Part shown: one piece after another, positions 1 to 6,424 of the stretch
Layout of the letters: every line of letters begins with the position of its first letter
Position numbering within the stretch: the first letter of the stretch is position 1
From: an uncultured Pseudomonadota bacterium
GTDB taxonomy: Bacteria; Pseudomonadota; Alphaproteobacteria; Rs-D84
Direction of reading: 5' to 3'
DNA: 48,022 bases
Assembly (NCBI GenBank): GCA_937885575.1
Contig: CALABO010000028.1
Span: 1 to 48,022, forward strand
Position numbers and translations under genes: made by a program
The notes under the pieces: model-generated
Seen by the model: the letters and a program-made list of their open reading frames with translations, nothing else
What the model was told of the DNA's origin: nothing
The model's database searches: none

Positions 1-182
1 TGTTATTCTTGGCGGAACAGTTAAAGTTGCCAATTACACCTGTCGGTGTCGATACCGGTCTTTATTGGCCAAAACGCGGCAAGATGACACCCGGCACGGC
101 AAAAATTTATTTCGAAGACATTTTACCGTCCACCGCAACATTGGCCGAAGTCCACGCCGCAATCAATAAACACAGCGCATAA
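1..182 (+). CDS. plsC: 1-acyl-sn-glycerol-3-phosphate acyltransferase, C-terminal fragment
   Basis: Only the last 59 codons are in the window; the frame is open to the left edge and ends in TAA at 180-182. The product would transfer an acyl chain to lysophosphatidic acid to make phosphatidic acid at the inner membrane. The visible part carries PVGVDTGLYWPKRG followed by KMTPGTAKIYFEDILP, which matches the late conserved block of the PlsC family (proline-Val, a Trp-containing turn, then the PGT-beta strand). The HX4D catalytic motif lies outside the window, so the assignment rests on the C-terminal block alone. A bidirectional hairpin follows directly. plsY and pgsA elsewhere in the window belong to the same phospholipid pathway. 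Confidence 0.72.
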   Translation, partial: LFLAEQLKLPITPVGVDTGLYWPKRGKMTPGTAKIYFEDILPSTATLAEVHAAINKHSA

Positions 183-184
183 CA

Positions 185-206
185 ACGGGCGCGAATGCGC
201 CCGTTT
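185..206. terminator. Bidirectional hairpin terminator between plsC and the nuclease gene
   Basis: An 8-bp perfect stem ACGGGCGC/GCGCCCGT (185-192 and 197-204) with a GAAT loop lies between two convergent genes. The T-run is short on the + strand; on the - strand the hairpin is followed by TTGTTAT. Confidence 0.7.
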
Positions 207-231
207 CACTAACACTTTCCACTTACACTTA
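207..231 (-). repeat. Stop-anchored TTAGTG-type repeat, nuclease gene
   Basis: In the direction of the nuclease gene this reads TAAGTGTAAGTGGAAAGTG and starts with the stop codon itself. It belongs to a family found at several gene ends in this window (5688, 5761, 8791, 10801, 34188). Units are (T/A)(T/A)AGTG spaced 6-7 bases, with no C in the sense strand. Confidence 0.7.
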
Positions 232-645
232 TTTCCCGCACCACGGTTTACGCCGGCCGCCGTTATATTTGCGGCCAAATTTTTCACGAATTAAAACTTC
301 ACCGACATCATCGCCCGCCGCGTTTTTCACATTGGCATCGATTCGACCAAGGTACTTATCATCTTTGACATTACTAAGTTCAACCGTTGAACCCACCGGA
401 ATAATTTCGGCAAGTCGGTCGCGCGCCGCAACCGCACGCGCGCGTTCGTATTCACAATCGCCGTTCATTTCCGGGGTATCAACATTACGCAACCGAACAC
501 GCACCGAAACGGTCGTATCCGCATCCAAACTAACCACCGCAGAAAAAGTGTCACCGTCCAAAATGTGCCCTACCCGCGCTGGCACGGCAAACGCCGATGC
601 GCCCCAGGCAAACACCAAAACGGCGACACAAAACCACTTCATCAC
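229..645 (-). CDS. Secreted thermonuclease-family (SNase) protein
   Basis: A 138-residue protein with an N-terminal signal peptide ending around AFA20, followed by one staphylococcal-nuclease OB-fold. Motifs are DGDTF (30-34), VRLRNVDTPE (50-59) and DKYLGRIDA (96-104). By alignment to the staphylococcal enzyme the catalytic Arg35, Glu43 and Arg87 correspond to R51, E59 and R101, and the metal-binding Asp lies at D30/D32, so the active site looks intact. It should hydrolyse DNA or RNA with calcium, in the periplasm or outside the cell. The start is GTG at 645-643 (overlapping the tolB stop as GTGA) or the next ATG at 642-640; either way it is translationally coupled to tolB, where pal would be expected. 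Confidence 0.85.
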   Translation of the reverse strand: MMKWFCVAVLVFAWGASAFAVPARVGHILDGDTFSAVVSLDADTTVSVRVRLRNVDTPEMNGDCEYERARAVAARDRLAEIIPVGSTVELSNVKDDKYLGRIDANVKNAAGDDVGEVLIREKFGRKYNGGRRKPWCGK

Positions 646-1961
646 GGCAACCTTGGCGACCAGGTTGGTTCCAAACCGTTCACACCATCGGGCAAATCGA
701 TTTCATATAAATTCTGACCGGTGATATCAACACTGCGAATATGGCTTACGCGTTCCATATCATCATCGGTGCGTTCCGTTTCATAATAAACCAACCTGCG
801 CGAACCGGGCGCCCATGATGGGGCCTCCATAAACCAACCACCGGCAAGAATCTTTTCGTTTTTCCCGCGCGGATCCATCACCCCGACATAGAACGTATCG
901 TCCGCCATCTTTGTGAACGCGATAAACTGCCCATCCGGTGACCATGCCGGCGTTGCATACCGCCCCGCCCCGTATGTGATGCGTTCTTCCGCCAATGTAT
1001 TCAGATCCAAAACGTGAATTTGCTGACTGCCGCTGCGGTCGGAATTAAACGCAATTTTGCGTCCATCGGGGGAATACGTCGGGCTGGTGTTTATTGAATT
1101 ACCACTGGTCAATTGGCGCAGCAAATTATTTTCAATATCGTATTCATATATATGTGTAATTCCGTCCTTTACCAAAGACAACGCCACATGTGACCCGTCC
1201 GGCGAAAAGCGCGGTGCAAAATTCATGCCCCCGAATTTCCCAAGCCGCCTTTGCGCGCCCGTGTTCAAATCCAAAATCCAAACCATCGGATCATCATTAT
1301 AATATGACAAGAACACCACCGATTGCATATTCGGCGAAAAATGCGGCGACATAACAAATGTTTTTGTATCGGACAGATAGCGCAAACCATATCCGTCTTG
1401 GTCCATAATCGCCATACGCTTTACGCGATTATCGATTGGGCCCGTTTCGGCGATAAAGACGATTTGCGTATCGAAATACCCAACCTCGCCCGTTAACCTT
1501 TCATAAATCGCGTCCGCCATAATGTGACCCAAGCGCCGCACAGACTTTTTCGACGCGACCAAACTTTGCGCTTCTATCTGTTCTTGGGACGCGATATCCC
1601 ACACAAAGAATTCAAGTTTATATTGTCCATCTTTTTGCTTGGTCAGTTTCGATGTCACCAAAATTTGCGCCTTTATCGCCGCCCAAGATTTGAACGACGG
1701 CATTTTATCCAACTTTACAAATTCCGGAAACGCGTTGTGATTTACAATATGAAAAAATCCAGTGCGCTTCAGGTCCGCTTCTACCACATCGCGAATCGTC
1801 GCCGCATCCGCCGCCGGCGCCCCACCCGCCAGTTCAAATTTTTGCACGGCGATTGATGTCGGTTCCATTCCCCCCGCAACGATATCAACCTTTAATTCCG
1901 CATGTGCAACATTTACAAAAGACAATATGGCAAACGCCAGAGCGAGAATTCGTTTTAACAT
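642..1961 (-). CDS. tolB: Tol-Pal system beta-propeller protein TolB
   Basis: 439 residues, the usual length for TolB. A signal peptide (about 1-21, ending NVAHA) is followed by the TolB N-terminal domain and a C-terminal WD40-like beta-propeller with repeated blades of the type FSPDGxxVAxS, YSPDGRKIAFNSDRSGSxQI and WSPDGQFIAFT. TolB works in the periplasm with Pal and TolA to keep the outer membrane attached during constriction. The start is supported by AAGGAAGG upstream and by a good promoter at 1995-2023. In most Proteobacteria pal follows tolB; here a secreted nuclease overlaps its stop codon instead, so the tol cluster is split. Confidence 0.95.
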   Translation of the reverse strand: MLKRILALAFAILSFVNVAHAELKVDIVAGGMEPTSIAVQKFELAGGAPAADAATIRDVVEADLKRTGFFHIVNHNAFPEFVKLDKMPSFKSWAAIKAQILVTSKLTKQKDGQYKLEFFVWDIASQEQIEAQSLVASKKSVRRLGHIMADAIYERLTGEVGYFDTQIVFIAETGPIDNRVKRMAIMDQDGYGLRYLSDTKTFVMSPHFSPNMQSVVFLSYYNDDPMVWILDLNTGAQRRLGKFGGMNFAPRFSPDGSHVALSLVKDGITHIYEYDIENNLLRQLTSGNSINTSPTYSPDGRKIAFNSDRSGSQQIHVLDLNTLAEERITYGAGRYATPAWSPDGQFIAFTKMADDTFYVGVMDPRGKNEKILAGGWFMEAPSWAPGSRRLVYYETERTDDDMERVSHIRSVDITGQNLYEIDLPDGVNGLEPTWSPRLP

Positions 1962-1994
1962 TTTTCCTTCCTTTTTAAAAATACCTTCGACCGC

Positions 1995-2023
1995 ATTCTA
2001 GGATACAAATAAAAAAAGTGCAA
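1995..2023 (-). promoter_or_regulatory. Candidate promoter of tolB
   Basis: On the - strand, -35 TTGCAC (2023-2018) and -10 TAGAAT (2000-1995) are separated by exactly 17 bases, about 35 bases before the tolB start. Confidence 0.6.
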
Positions 2024-2109
2024 GCGGACAAAACGGAAAATTCAGTATAAACACAAACGCCCCCACAATCGTCCACACCCCAGTAAACACAAGGATCTAG
2101 ACATTTGTA

Positions 2110-2137
2110 TTGACAATTGTAAATACATTGGTATAGT
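2110..2137 (+). promoter_or_regulatory. Strong candidate promoter and possible operator of the RHH gene
   Basis: TTGACA at 2110-2115 and TATAGT at 2132-2137 are 16 bases apart, about 45 bases before the RHH start. The spacer begins with the palindrome ACAATTGT (2114-2121), and TTGTGGATACAA follows downstream of the -10. Such short palindromes would suit self-repression by a ribbon-helix-helix protein; that is inferred. Confidence 0.6.
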
Positions 2138-2183
2138 GCCTTGTGGATACAACAGTATTGAATCTTGTATAGGATAAAATCTC

Positions 2184-2411
2184 ATGCCAAATGTGATGCA
2201 GCAACTCTTTGTGATGAACATCGAATCCCTGCTTCGGGAATATGCGGCATATCGCGCCTTTAATAAATCAGATGCGGTTATAAATATGCGAATTCCACGT
2301 CCGATATTGGACAAGTTAAAAGAACTTGCAGACACACATCACGTTCCATATCAATCACTTATTTCATCGGTCCTGTTTTCAATCGCGAACACGGACGAAG
2401 ACAAGGGGTAA
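2184..2411 (+). CDS. Ribbon-helix-helix (CopG/BrnA-like) DNA-binding protein
   Basis: A 75-residue protein. Residues about 32-65 (INMRIPRPILDKLKELA then PYQSLISSVL) follow the ribbon-helix-helix pattern of CopG-type antitoxins: a beta strand of alternating residues, an amphipathic helix, then a YQ(S/T)LI(S/R)S helix. It probably binds DNA as a dimer and may repress its own promoter. The N-terminal 25 residues are not part of the fold; the start could also be Met5 or Met11. It is followed after 3 bases by an unknown 302-residue gene, suggesting a two-gene operon. A toxin-antitoxin pair is possible, but the partner does not look like BrnT, RelE or another known small toxin. Confidence 0.65.
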   Translation: MPNVMQQLFVMNIESLLREYAAYRAFNKSDAVINMRIPRPILDKLKELADTHHVPYQSLISSVLFSIANTDEDKG

Positions 2412-2414
2412 AAA

Positions 2415-3323
2415 ATGCAAATCCAGGAATACCAAAATATTTTCGACACATTAAATTCCACCCGCCGTACAACACGCGAATGCGTTGAAACCCTGATTCC
2501 ATTCTGGCCGGACAAGAAACCACAAAAAACAACCATTACCGTGAACAATTTTTGGTTACTAAACGATGTCCTTGGCGCTGTAAAGAATCTAGACACCGAA
2601 ACATATCAATACCAATCAACAATCGGAAACATTTTGCACGAATACGCACCGGCAAATATGTTGCCAAATGAAAAATTCAAACTTTTTGATAATCATGTCC
2701 ATGTCATTGAAATTGGCGATGAACAGTTAAAAGCGGAAATATCCCGCTATGCCGCATGGGCAATTATAAAAGAAATCGGAAAACACAACAATACAACCTT
2801 TCACCAGGAATATTTCATCTGCCCAAACCAAAACTTTGACCAAATTCATACTCACGTTCGCCACATTTGCCGAATCACCGAACGGGAACAAGTTACAAAA
2901 TATTACAAACAAGTAAACGGAATTTTGGGACACTTAACAAAGCGGCAAAAATATTTCACTGACTTTCACGAACAATTGTTCACATGGTTATTCGGAACAA
3001 CAAAAATCACAAAAATACAAAACTACTATCGCATACCTGAAAACAAGCCCATCGCCGATTATATGAACGACACACTTATGACCGCATTTGCCACCGCACT
3101 AAAAAACATTGTTCAGCGATACGATAAATCAACATATAAAAATTATAACACCCTTTATGAAATCGCAAAACAAGAAATGGTTGCGACCCGAAAAATTTTC
3201 ACAACCAACAACGACGATTCCGCACTAAATATGTGCACCGCATCGGTTGAGGCCGTCCAAAAAGACCGCACCCGGCGCGAACAAGAATTTGTAAATAAAT
3301 ACATTCAAGAAAAAGTAAGATAA
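2415..3323 (+). CDS. Unknown 302-aa protein in operon with an RHH regulator
   Basis: I do not recognise this protein with certainty. It has no signal peptide or membrane segment, is rich in Lys, Asn, Thr and Tyr, and is more AT-rich than its housekeeping neighbours. The segment around residues 107-135 (EISRYAAWAIIKEIGK ... TFHQEYF) faintly recalls the SRYACYLI ... QxYF block of DinD/BRO-type DNA-damage or phage antirepressor proteins, and residues 170-230 look helical (LTKRQKYFTDFHEQLFTWLF). This resemblance is weak. The gene starts 3 bases after the RHH gene and ends at a strong hairpin, so the two form a closed, independently transcribed unit between tolB and a membrane protein gene. Confidence 0.55.
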   Translation: MQIQEYQNIFDTLNSTRRTTRECVETLIPFWPDKKPQKTTITVNNFWLLNDVLGAVKNLDTETYQYQSTIGNILHEYAPANMLPNEKFKLFDNHVHVIEIGDEQLKAEISRYAAWAIIKEIGKHNNTTFHQEYFICPNQNFDQIHTHVRHICRITEREQVTKYYKQVNGILGHLTKRQKYFTDFHEQLFTWLFGTTKITKIQNYYRIPENKPIADYMNDTLMTAFATALKNIVQRYDKSTYKNYNTLYEIAKQEMVATRKIFTTNNDDSALNMCTASVEAVQKDRTRREQEFVNKYIQEKVR

Positions 3324-3329
3324 AAAGAA

Positions 3330-3359
3330 AACGGCGCAAACGCGCCGTTGAATTTTTTT
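3330..3359. terminator. Bidirectional terminator
   Basis: Stem AACGGCGC/GCGCCGTT (3330-3337, 3342-3349), loop AAAC, followed on the + strand by GAATTTTTTT. On the - strand it is followed by TTTCTTTTT, so it serves both convergent genes. Confidence 0.85.
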
Positions 3360-3370
3360 CTGTTTGGTTT

Positions 3371-3721
3371 TTACCCCAACGCCTTGACAACACAACCAAA
3401 ATATTCTGCGCCCGCCTTTGACCCAACAAATTGCAGTATAAGCCCAACGCTAAACAACAAAAAGAACCCAACAAACATACCGATACCAGTATCCTTTAAT
3501 TTATCCTTGGTCAAATCATCGGGTTTTTTAATCCAACCCCAAGCCATATCCATCAAAACAAACGCCGCACCAATAAATGCAAGTGTCCGTAATGTTTGAA
3601 TTACCGGCTTTAAACTGTCAATCAAATCACAGGCACCCTTGTTTTCCACCGCGAACGCCGGTAAATTCGCCATAACAAAAGTTGTCACAATTAAAAAATA
3701 CTTTGAAATTTTCTTTTTCAT
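3371..3721 (-). CDS. Small membrane protein resembling TrbC/VirB2 pilin
   Basis: 116 residues from the ATG at 3721, chosen because AAAGGAG lies 8 bases upstream (a longer upstream start has no ribosome site). There is a signal peptide (MKKKISKYF ... PAFA), a short mature N-terminus with one Cys, and two hydrophobic helices (about residues 47-68 and 82-104) joined by a Lys/Asp-rich loop. This size and layout match VirB2/TrbC-type conjugative pilins. No other type IV secretion gene is in the window, so it may be an orphan pilin, or simply a two-helix membrane protein. It is followed by a bidirectional terminator. Confidence 0.5.
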   Translation of the reverse strand: MKKKISKYFLIVTTFVMANLPAFAVENKGACDLIDSLKPVIQTLRTLAFIGAAFVLMDMAWGWIKKPDDLTKDKLKDTGIGMFVGFFLLFSVGLILQFVGSKAGAEYFGCVVKALG

Positions 3722-3790
3722 ATTAAATCTCCTTTTTCCCCCCAATTTTATCACAAAACAAACACAGTTTCAAATAGAAAAGTTGGCGAT

Positions 3791-3945
3791 TATTCCAGAG
3801 TGCGAAGTTCTCCTCCTGCGGAGGAGTGGCACGAAGTGCCGAGGTGGTCTTTTTACCACACCCCGGCGGGTGCTACCCGCCACCCCTCTCTAGAGGGGAA
3901 CTTTAGTTTTCTGGAACAAACCCACAATTATGGACTAATTCCAGG
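3791..3945. repeat. Palindromic REP/BIME-like repeat element, copy A
   Basis: Two inverted hairpin units lie back to back: one starting AAGTTCTCCTCCTGCGGAGG and ending GAGGTGGTC, and one ending CCCCTCTCTAGAGGGGAACTT. They are framed by ATTCCAGA (3791-3798) and TTCTGGAA. The right half, about 3857-3945, is closely repeated at 4559-4650, including the trailing TCTGGAA ... ATTCCAG pair. Related units occur at 10638-10766 and 27434-27480. The 3755-4028 interval has no gene; it holds this repeat, a TTAGTG-family repeat and a terminator. Confidence 0.75.
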
Positions 3946-3950
3946 TTCTG

Positions 3951-3980
3951 CTAACCACTTGCACTTATCACTTACACTAA
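3951..3980 (-). repeat. TTAGTG-family repeat beside terminator
   Basis: CTAACCACTTGCACTTATC then ACTTACACTAA; on the - strand it is made of (T/A)(T/A)AGTG units like the stop-anchored repeats. Here it lies just beyond the terminator of the lipoprotein gene rather than at the stop codon. Confidence 0.6.
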
Positions 3981-3983
3981 AAA

Positions 3984-4007
3984 AACGCCACCCATGCGGG
4001 TGGCGTT
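3984..4007 (-). terminator. Terminator of the 4029-4439 lipoprotein gene
   Basis: A 10-bp perfect stem AACGCCACCC/GGGTGGCGTT with a 4-base loop; on the - strand it is followed by a run of seven Ts. Confidence 0.9.
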
Positions 4008-4028
4008 TCAACCAACAACAAACAAAAC

Positions 4029-4439
4029 TTATTTTTCGGTAAGCGCGAAAAACTGACCCGAAACCGGAACCAATTCCGCCTTGCAATCACAGCACGGCTT
4101 GTCCGCCGGTTTTGGTGCAACCGCGACCGGTTTTGCGACCGGCTTTGGTTTACGGCTTGCAACCGTCACAGGGGTCAAAACATGACGGCTGTTGCGTTCC
4201 ATACGAACCGCATTATCGCGCCCAAACAAATCTTCACAGCGAGTATTCTTATAGACGATACGGTTTTCGTCATCGAATTCTTCGACCTTTTCAGAAAATT
4301 GTTCTTCCGAAGATTCTTCCGAATAATACACACAATTATCACCGCGCTGAACATAGCGAACACCGCCACGATAATAATCATAGTACGAACATCCGGTAAT
4401 CACGCCGGCGACAATCATAAAAGACAAAATTTTTTGCAT
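4029..4439 (-). CDS. Small unknown lipoprotein
   Basis: 136 residues from the ATG at 4439, preceded by AAAGGAAAG. The N-terminus is a lipoprotein signal (MQKILSFMIVAGVITGC) with the lipid-modified Cys at residue 17. The mature part is acidic and Tyr-rich at first (YYDYYRGG, EESSEEQFSEKVEEFDDE), then has a Lys-Pro-Val linker (KPKPVAKPVAVAPKP) and a C-terminal CCDC motif. It is probably anchored in the envelope with a flexible linker. Nothing in the sequence shows a specific function. The nearest gene on the same strand is the VirB2-like protein downstream, separated by repeats and a terminator, so it is transcribed alone. Confidence 0.65.
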   Translation of the reverse strand: MQKILSFMIVAGVITGCSYYDYYRGGVRYVQRGDNCVYYSEESSEEQFSEKVEEFDDENRIVYKNTRCEDLFGRDNAVRMERNSRHVLTPVTVASRKPKPVAKPVAVAPKPADKPCCDCKAELVPVSGQFFALTEK

Positions 4440-4528
4440 TTTCTTTCCTTTGTTTGTTAAAACTCTCCGGCCCCCGATTCGTTCAACCGTATTGTTGCAC
4501 AACCACCCGCCATGTCAATAATTTTTTA

Positions 4529-4683
4529 TAGTGTTAGTGGCCAGTGTTAGTGGTTAGTAAACCACACCCCGCCGGGTGCTACCTGGCACCCCTCTCTAGA
4601 GGGGAACTTTGCTTTCTGGAATAAATTCACAATCACGAACAAATTCCAGACACTACTAACCACTTACACTAACCACTAACACT
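4529..4683. mobile_element. 155-bp MITE-like element with about 30-bp terminal inverted repeats
   Basis: The left end (4530-4559) and the reverse complement of the right end (4653-4682) agree at about 27 of 30 positions. Both ends are built from the TTAGTG repeat (left end AGTGTTAGTGGCCAGTGTTA). The interior is a copy of the palindromic repeat found at 3857-3945, with TCTGGAA and ATTCCAGA bracketing its right half. There is no coding capacity, so it could be a non-autonomous element or a large cruciform. No target-site duplication is obvious. The interval 4440-4742 between the lipoprotein and aldolase starts has no gene other than this. Confidence 0.5.
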
Positions 4684-4742
4684 GCAAAAACTTCTTGCAT
4701 AAAAAAGCAATCTGCTCTAACTTTTATGGCGAGGGAACTTTC

Positions 4743-5690
4743 ATGTTTTACGAAAAATTTGGTCTTGTGAATACGGCGGAAATGTTCGCACACGCGATGG
4801 CGCATCGGTACGCAATCGGCGCGTTTAATTTCTATAACATGGAAACATTGATTGCTATATCCGCCGCCGCACGCGAAACAAATTCACCAATTATATTGGC
4901 GGTATCCGAATCGGCATTGGAATACATGGGCGATGATATGTTAATGGGCATGATTGCGGGCCTGGGGCTATCGCCGAACGAACAGGTCGCATTACACCTG
5001 GACCACGGACATTCGTTTGAATCATGCGCCCACGCAATTGACATCGGATTTTCAAGTGTCATGATTGACGCAAGCAACCTGCCATTTGAAGAAAACATCG
5101 CACTTTCCGCGCGCGTCGCCCAATACGCACACACCCACGATGTCACGACCGAGGCGGAACTCGGCATCATCGGCGGCCACGAAGATGAAAACACACACGC
5201 CGCACATCAACTTTACACAAACCCAAATGACGCGGTGGAATTTGTCGCGCGCACAAACATAGATTCACTTGCCATCGCAATCGGGACAACCCACGGCGCA
5301 TACAAACGCCGATCCGATTCGGAACAGTTGCGATTCGATATCTTGCGTGAAATTTCACATCGCCTGGCGGGCTTTCCACTTGTCCTGCACGGCGCGTCCA
5401 GCATTCCGCAAATCCTTGTCGACACAATCAACGAAAATGGTGGCGACATAGACGCGGCCCGTGGCATTTCCACAGACCAATTACGCCAAGCCGTTTTGAT
5501 GGGCATTACAAAAATCAATGTGGACAGCGATTCACGCCTTGCGTTCACGGCCGGTGTGCGATTAGAAATGTCTGAAAACCCAAATGAATTTAATCCGCGC
5601 AAATATCTGGGGCTGGGGCAAAGCGCGGTCTATGAAAACACAATCAATGAGATAACAAACATTATGGGTTCGGCGAATAAGTTGAGATAG
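4743..5690 (+). CDS. fba: Class II fructose-bisphosphate aldolase
   Basis: 315 residues from the ATG at 4743, chosen because GAGGGA lies just upstream and the product begins at the family start. The enzyme splits fructose-1,6-bisphosphate into dihydroxyacetone phosphate and glyceraldehyde-3-phosphate, using zinc. Seen motifs are HLDHGH (85-90, catalytic Asp and a zinc-binding His), the TEAELGIIGGHED loop, then GTTHGAYK and LHGASSIP with the remaining metal and phosphate ligands, and GITKINVDSDSR. Length and order are normal for the ketose-bisphosphate aldolase family. The gene stands alone on the + strand; its TAG stop is the first codon of a TTAGTG-type repeat, followed by a shared terminator. 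Confidence 0.95.
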   Translation: MFYEKFGLVNTAEMFAHAMAHRYAIGAFNFYNMETLIAISAAARETNSPIILAVSESALEYMGDDMLMGMIAGLGLSPNEQVALHLDHGHSFESCAHAIDIGFSSVMIDASNLPFEENIALSARVAQYAHTHDVTTEAELGIIGGHEDENTHAAHQLYTNPNDAVEFVARTNIDSLAIAIGTTHGAYKRRSDSEQLRFDILREISHRLAGFPLVLHGASSIPQILVDTINENGGDIDAARGISTDQLRQAVLMGITKINVDSDSRLAFTAGVRLEMSENPNEFNPRKYLGLGQSAVYENTINEITNIMGSANKLR

Positions 5691-5709
5691 TGTTAGTGGT
5701 TAGTGGCCA
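5688..5709 (+). repeat. Stop-anchored TTAGTG repeat, fba
   Basis: TAGTGTTAGTGGTTAGTGG begins exactly with the fba stop codon. Its inverse lies at 5761-5785 on the other side of the terminator, giving a perfect 15-bp inverted repeat (GTGTTAGTGGTTAGT). Confidence 0.8.
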
Positions 5710-5735
5710 ATATCAACGCGATGGTTCTATATGAC

Positions 5736-5760
5736 AAAATCCGCCGTATAGGCGGATTTT
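5736..5760. terminator. Bidirectional terminator between fba and efp
   Basis: 10-bp stem AAAATCCGCC/GGCGGATTTT with a GTATA loop between convergent genes, flanked on both sides by inverted TTAGTG repeats. Confidence 0.9.
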
Positions 5761-5785
5761 TACTAACCACTAACACTAACACTTA
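5761..5785 (-). repeat. Stop-anchored TTAGTG repeat, efp
   Basis: In the efp direction it reads TAAGTGTTAGTGTTAGTGG and starts with the efp TAA stop codon; it is the inverse partner of 5688-5709. Confidence 0.8.
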
Positions 5786-6352
5786 TTTTGCGCGTTCAAC
5801 ATACTCTAATGTTTCCGTATTCACGACAATCTTTTCACCCTGCTCTATGAATACAGGAACCTGAACGCGAACGCCATTATCCAAAATTGCCGGCTTGCCG
5901 CCACTGCCTGTTGCGGTTTGGCCCTTTAACGCCGGTTCAGTTTCTTCAACCGTTGCGATTACGGTTTTCGGCAACGACATAGACACCGGTTGACCCTCTA
6001 CAAAATTCGTCTTTACGGTCATTTCCGGCGCAAGGAATTTAACCTGTTCCCCAAGCGCATCAAGTGGCATTGTAAATTGTTCGTAATCATTCAGATTCAT
6101 GAAATACGCATCTGTTCCATCGGAATAAAGGTATTGGCACTCCACATCTTCGACCATCAACTTTTCAACCTTGTCTTCGGCGCGCCAACGGTCACCGCCC
6201 TTGTTTCCCGTATCAATATCGCGCAAGTCCGCCTGAACAAACGCACCGCCCTTGCCCGGTTTAACCTTAGTAATAGATGTCACGGTATATCGCCGGCCAT
6301 TGTGCGAAATAACCCAACCGACCCGCATATCATTTGCTGTCACAGATGCCAT
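5783..6352 (-). CDS. efp: Translation elongation factor P
   Basis: 189 residues, the standard EF-P length, with three beta-barrel domains (KOW-like N-terminal, OB central, and C-terminal ending ETLEYVERA). EF-P binds the ribosome between the P and E sites and relieves stalling at polyproline. The modification loop is KPGKGGAF, with the conserved lysine at position 34 as in E. coli; the lysine suggests EpmA-type lysylation, but epmA/epmB are not in the window. AAAGGAA precedes the ATG, and a promoter with 17-base spacing lies at 6386-6414. The gene is transcribed alone, convergent with fba. Confidence 0.95.
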   Translation of the reverse strand: MASVTANDMRVGWVISHNGRRYTVTSITKVKPGKGGAFVQADLRDIDTGNKGGDRWRAEDKVEKLMVEDVECQYLYSDGTDAYFMNLNDYEQFTMPLDALGEQVKFLAPEMTVKTNFVEGQPVSMSLPKTVIATVEETEPALKGQTATGSGGKPAILDNGVRVQVPVFIEQGEKIVVNTETLEYVERAK

Positions 6353-6385
6353 TTTTAATTCCTTTGGTTTAATTTAACGCGACAA

Positions 6386-6414
6386 ATAATAAAAGAATTA
6401 TACAAAAAACGCAA
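6386..6414 (-). promoter_or_regulatory. Candidate promoter of efp
   Basis: On the - strand TTGCGT (6414-6409) and TATTAT (6391-6386) are 17 bases apart, about 35 bases before the efp start. Confidence 0.55.
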
Positions 6415-6424
6415 GTTTTTTTGA

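Noticed and set aside
2141..2150. TTGTGGATAC as a DnaA box
   Set aside because: Single partial match (TGTGGATAC) far from dnaA and inside the leader of the RHH gene; likely chance or part of an operator.
2184..3323. BrnT/BrnA toxin-antitoxin pair
   Set aside because: The order is inverted and the partner is 302 residues with no BrnT or RelE features, so a named system is not claimed.
4440..4742. CRISPR-like array of TTAGTG repeats
   Set aside because: Units are 6-7 bases, degenerate, and without spacers of constant length; there are no cas genes.
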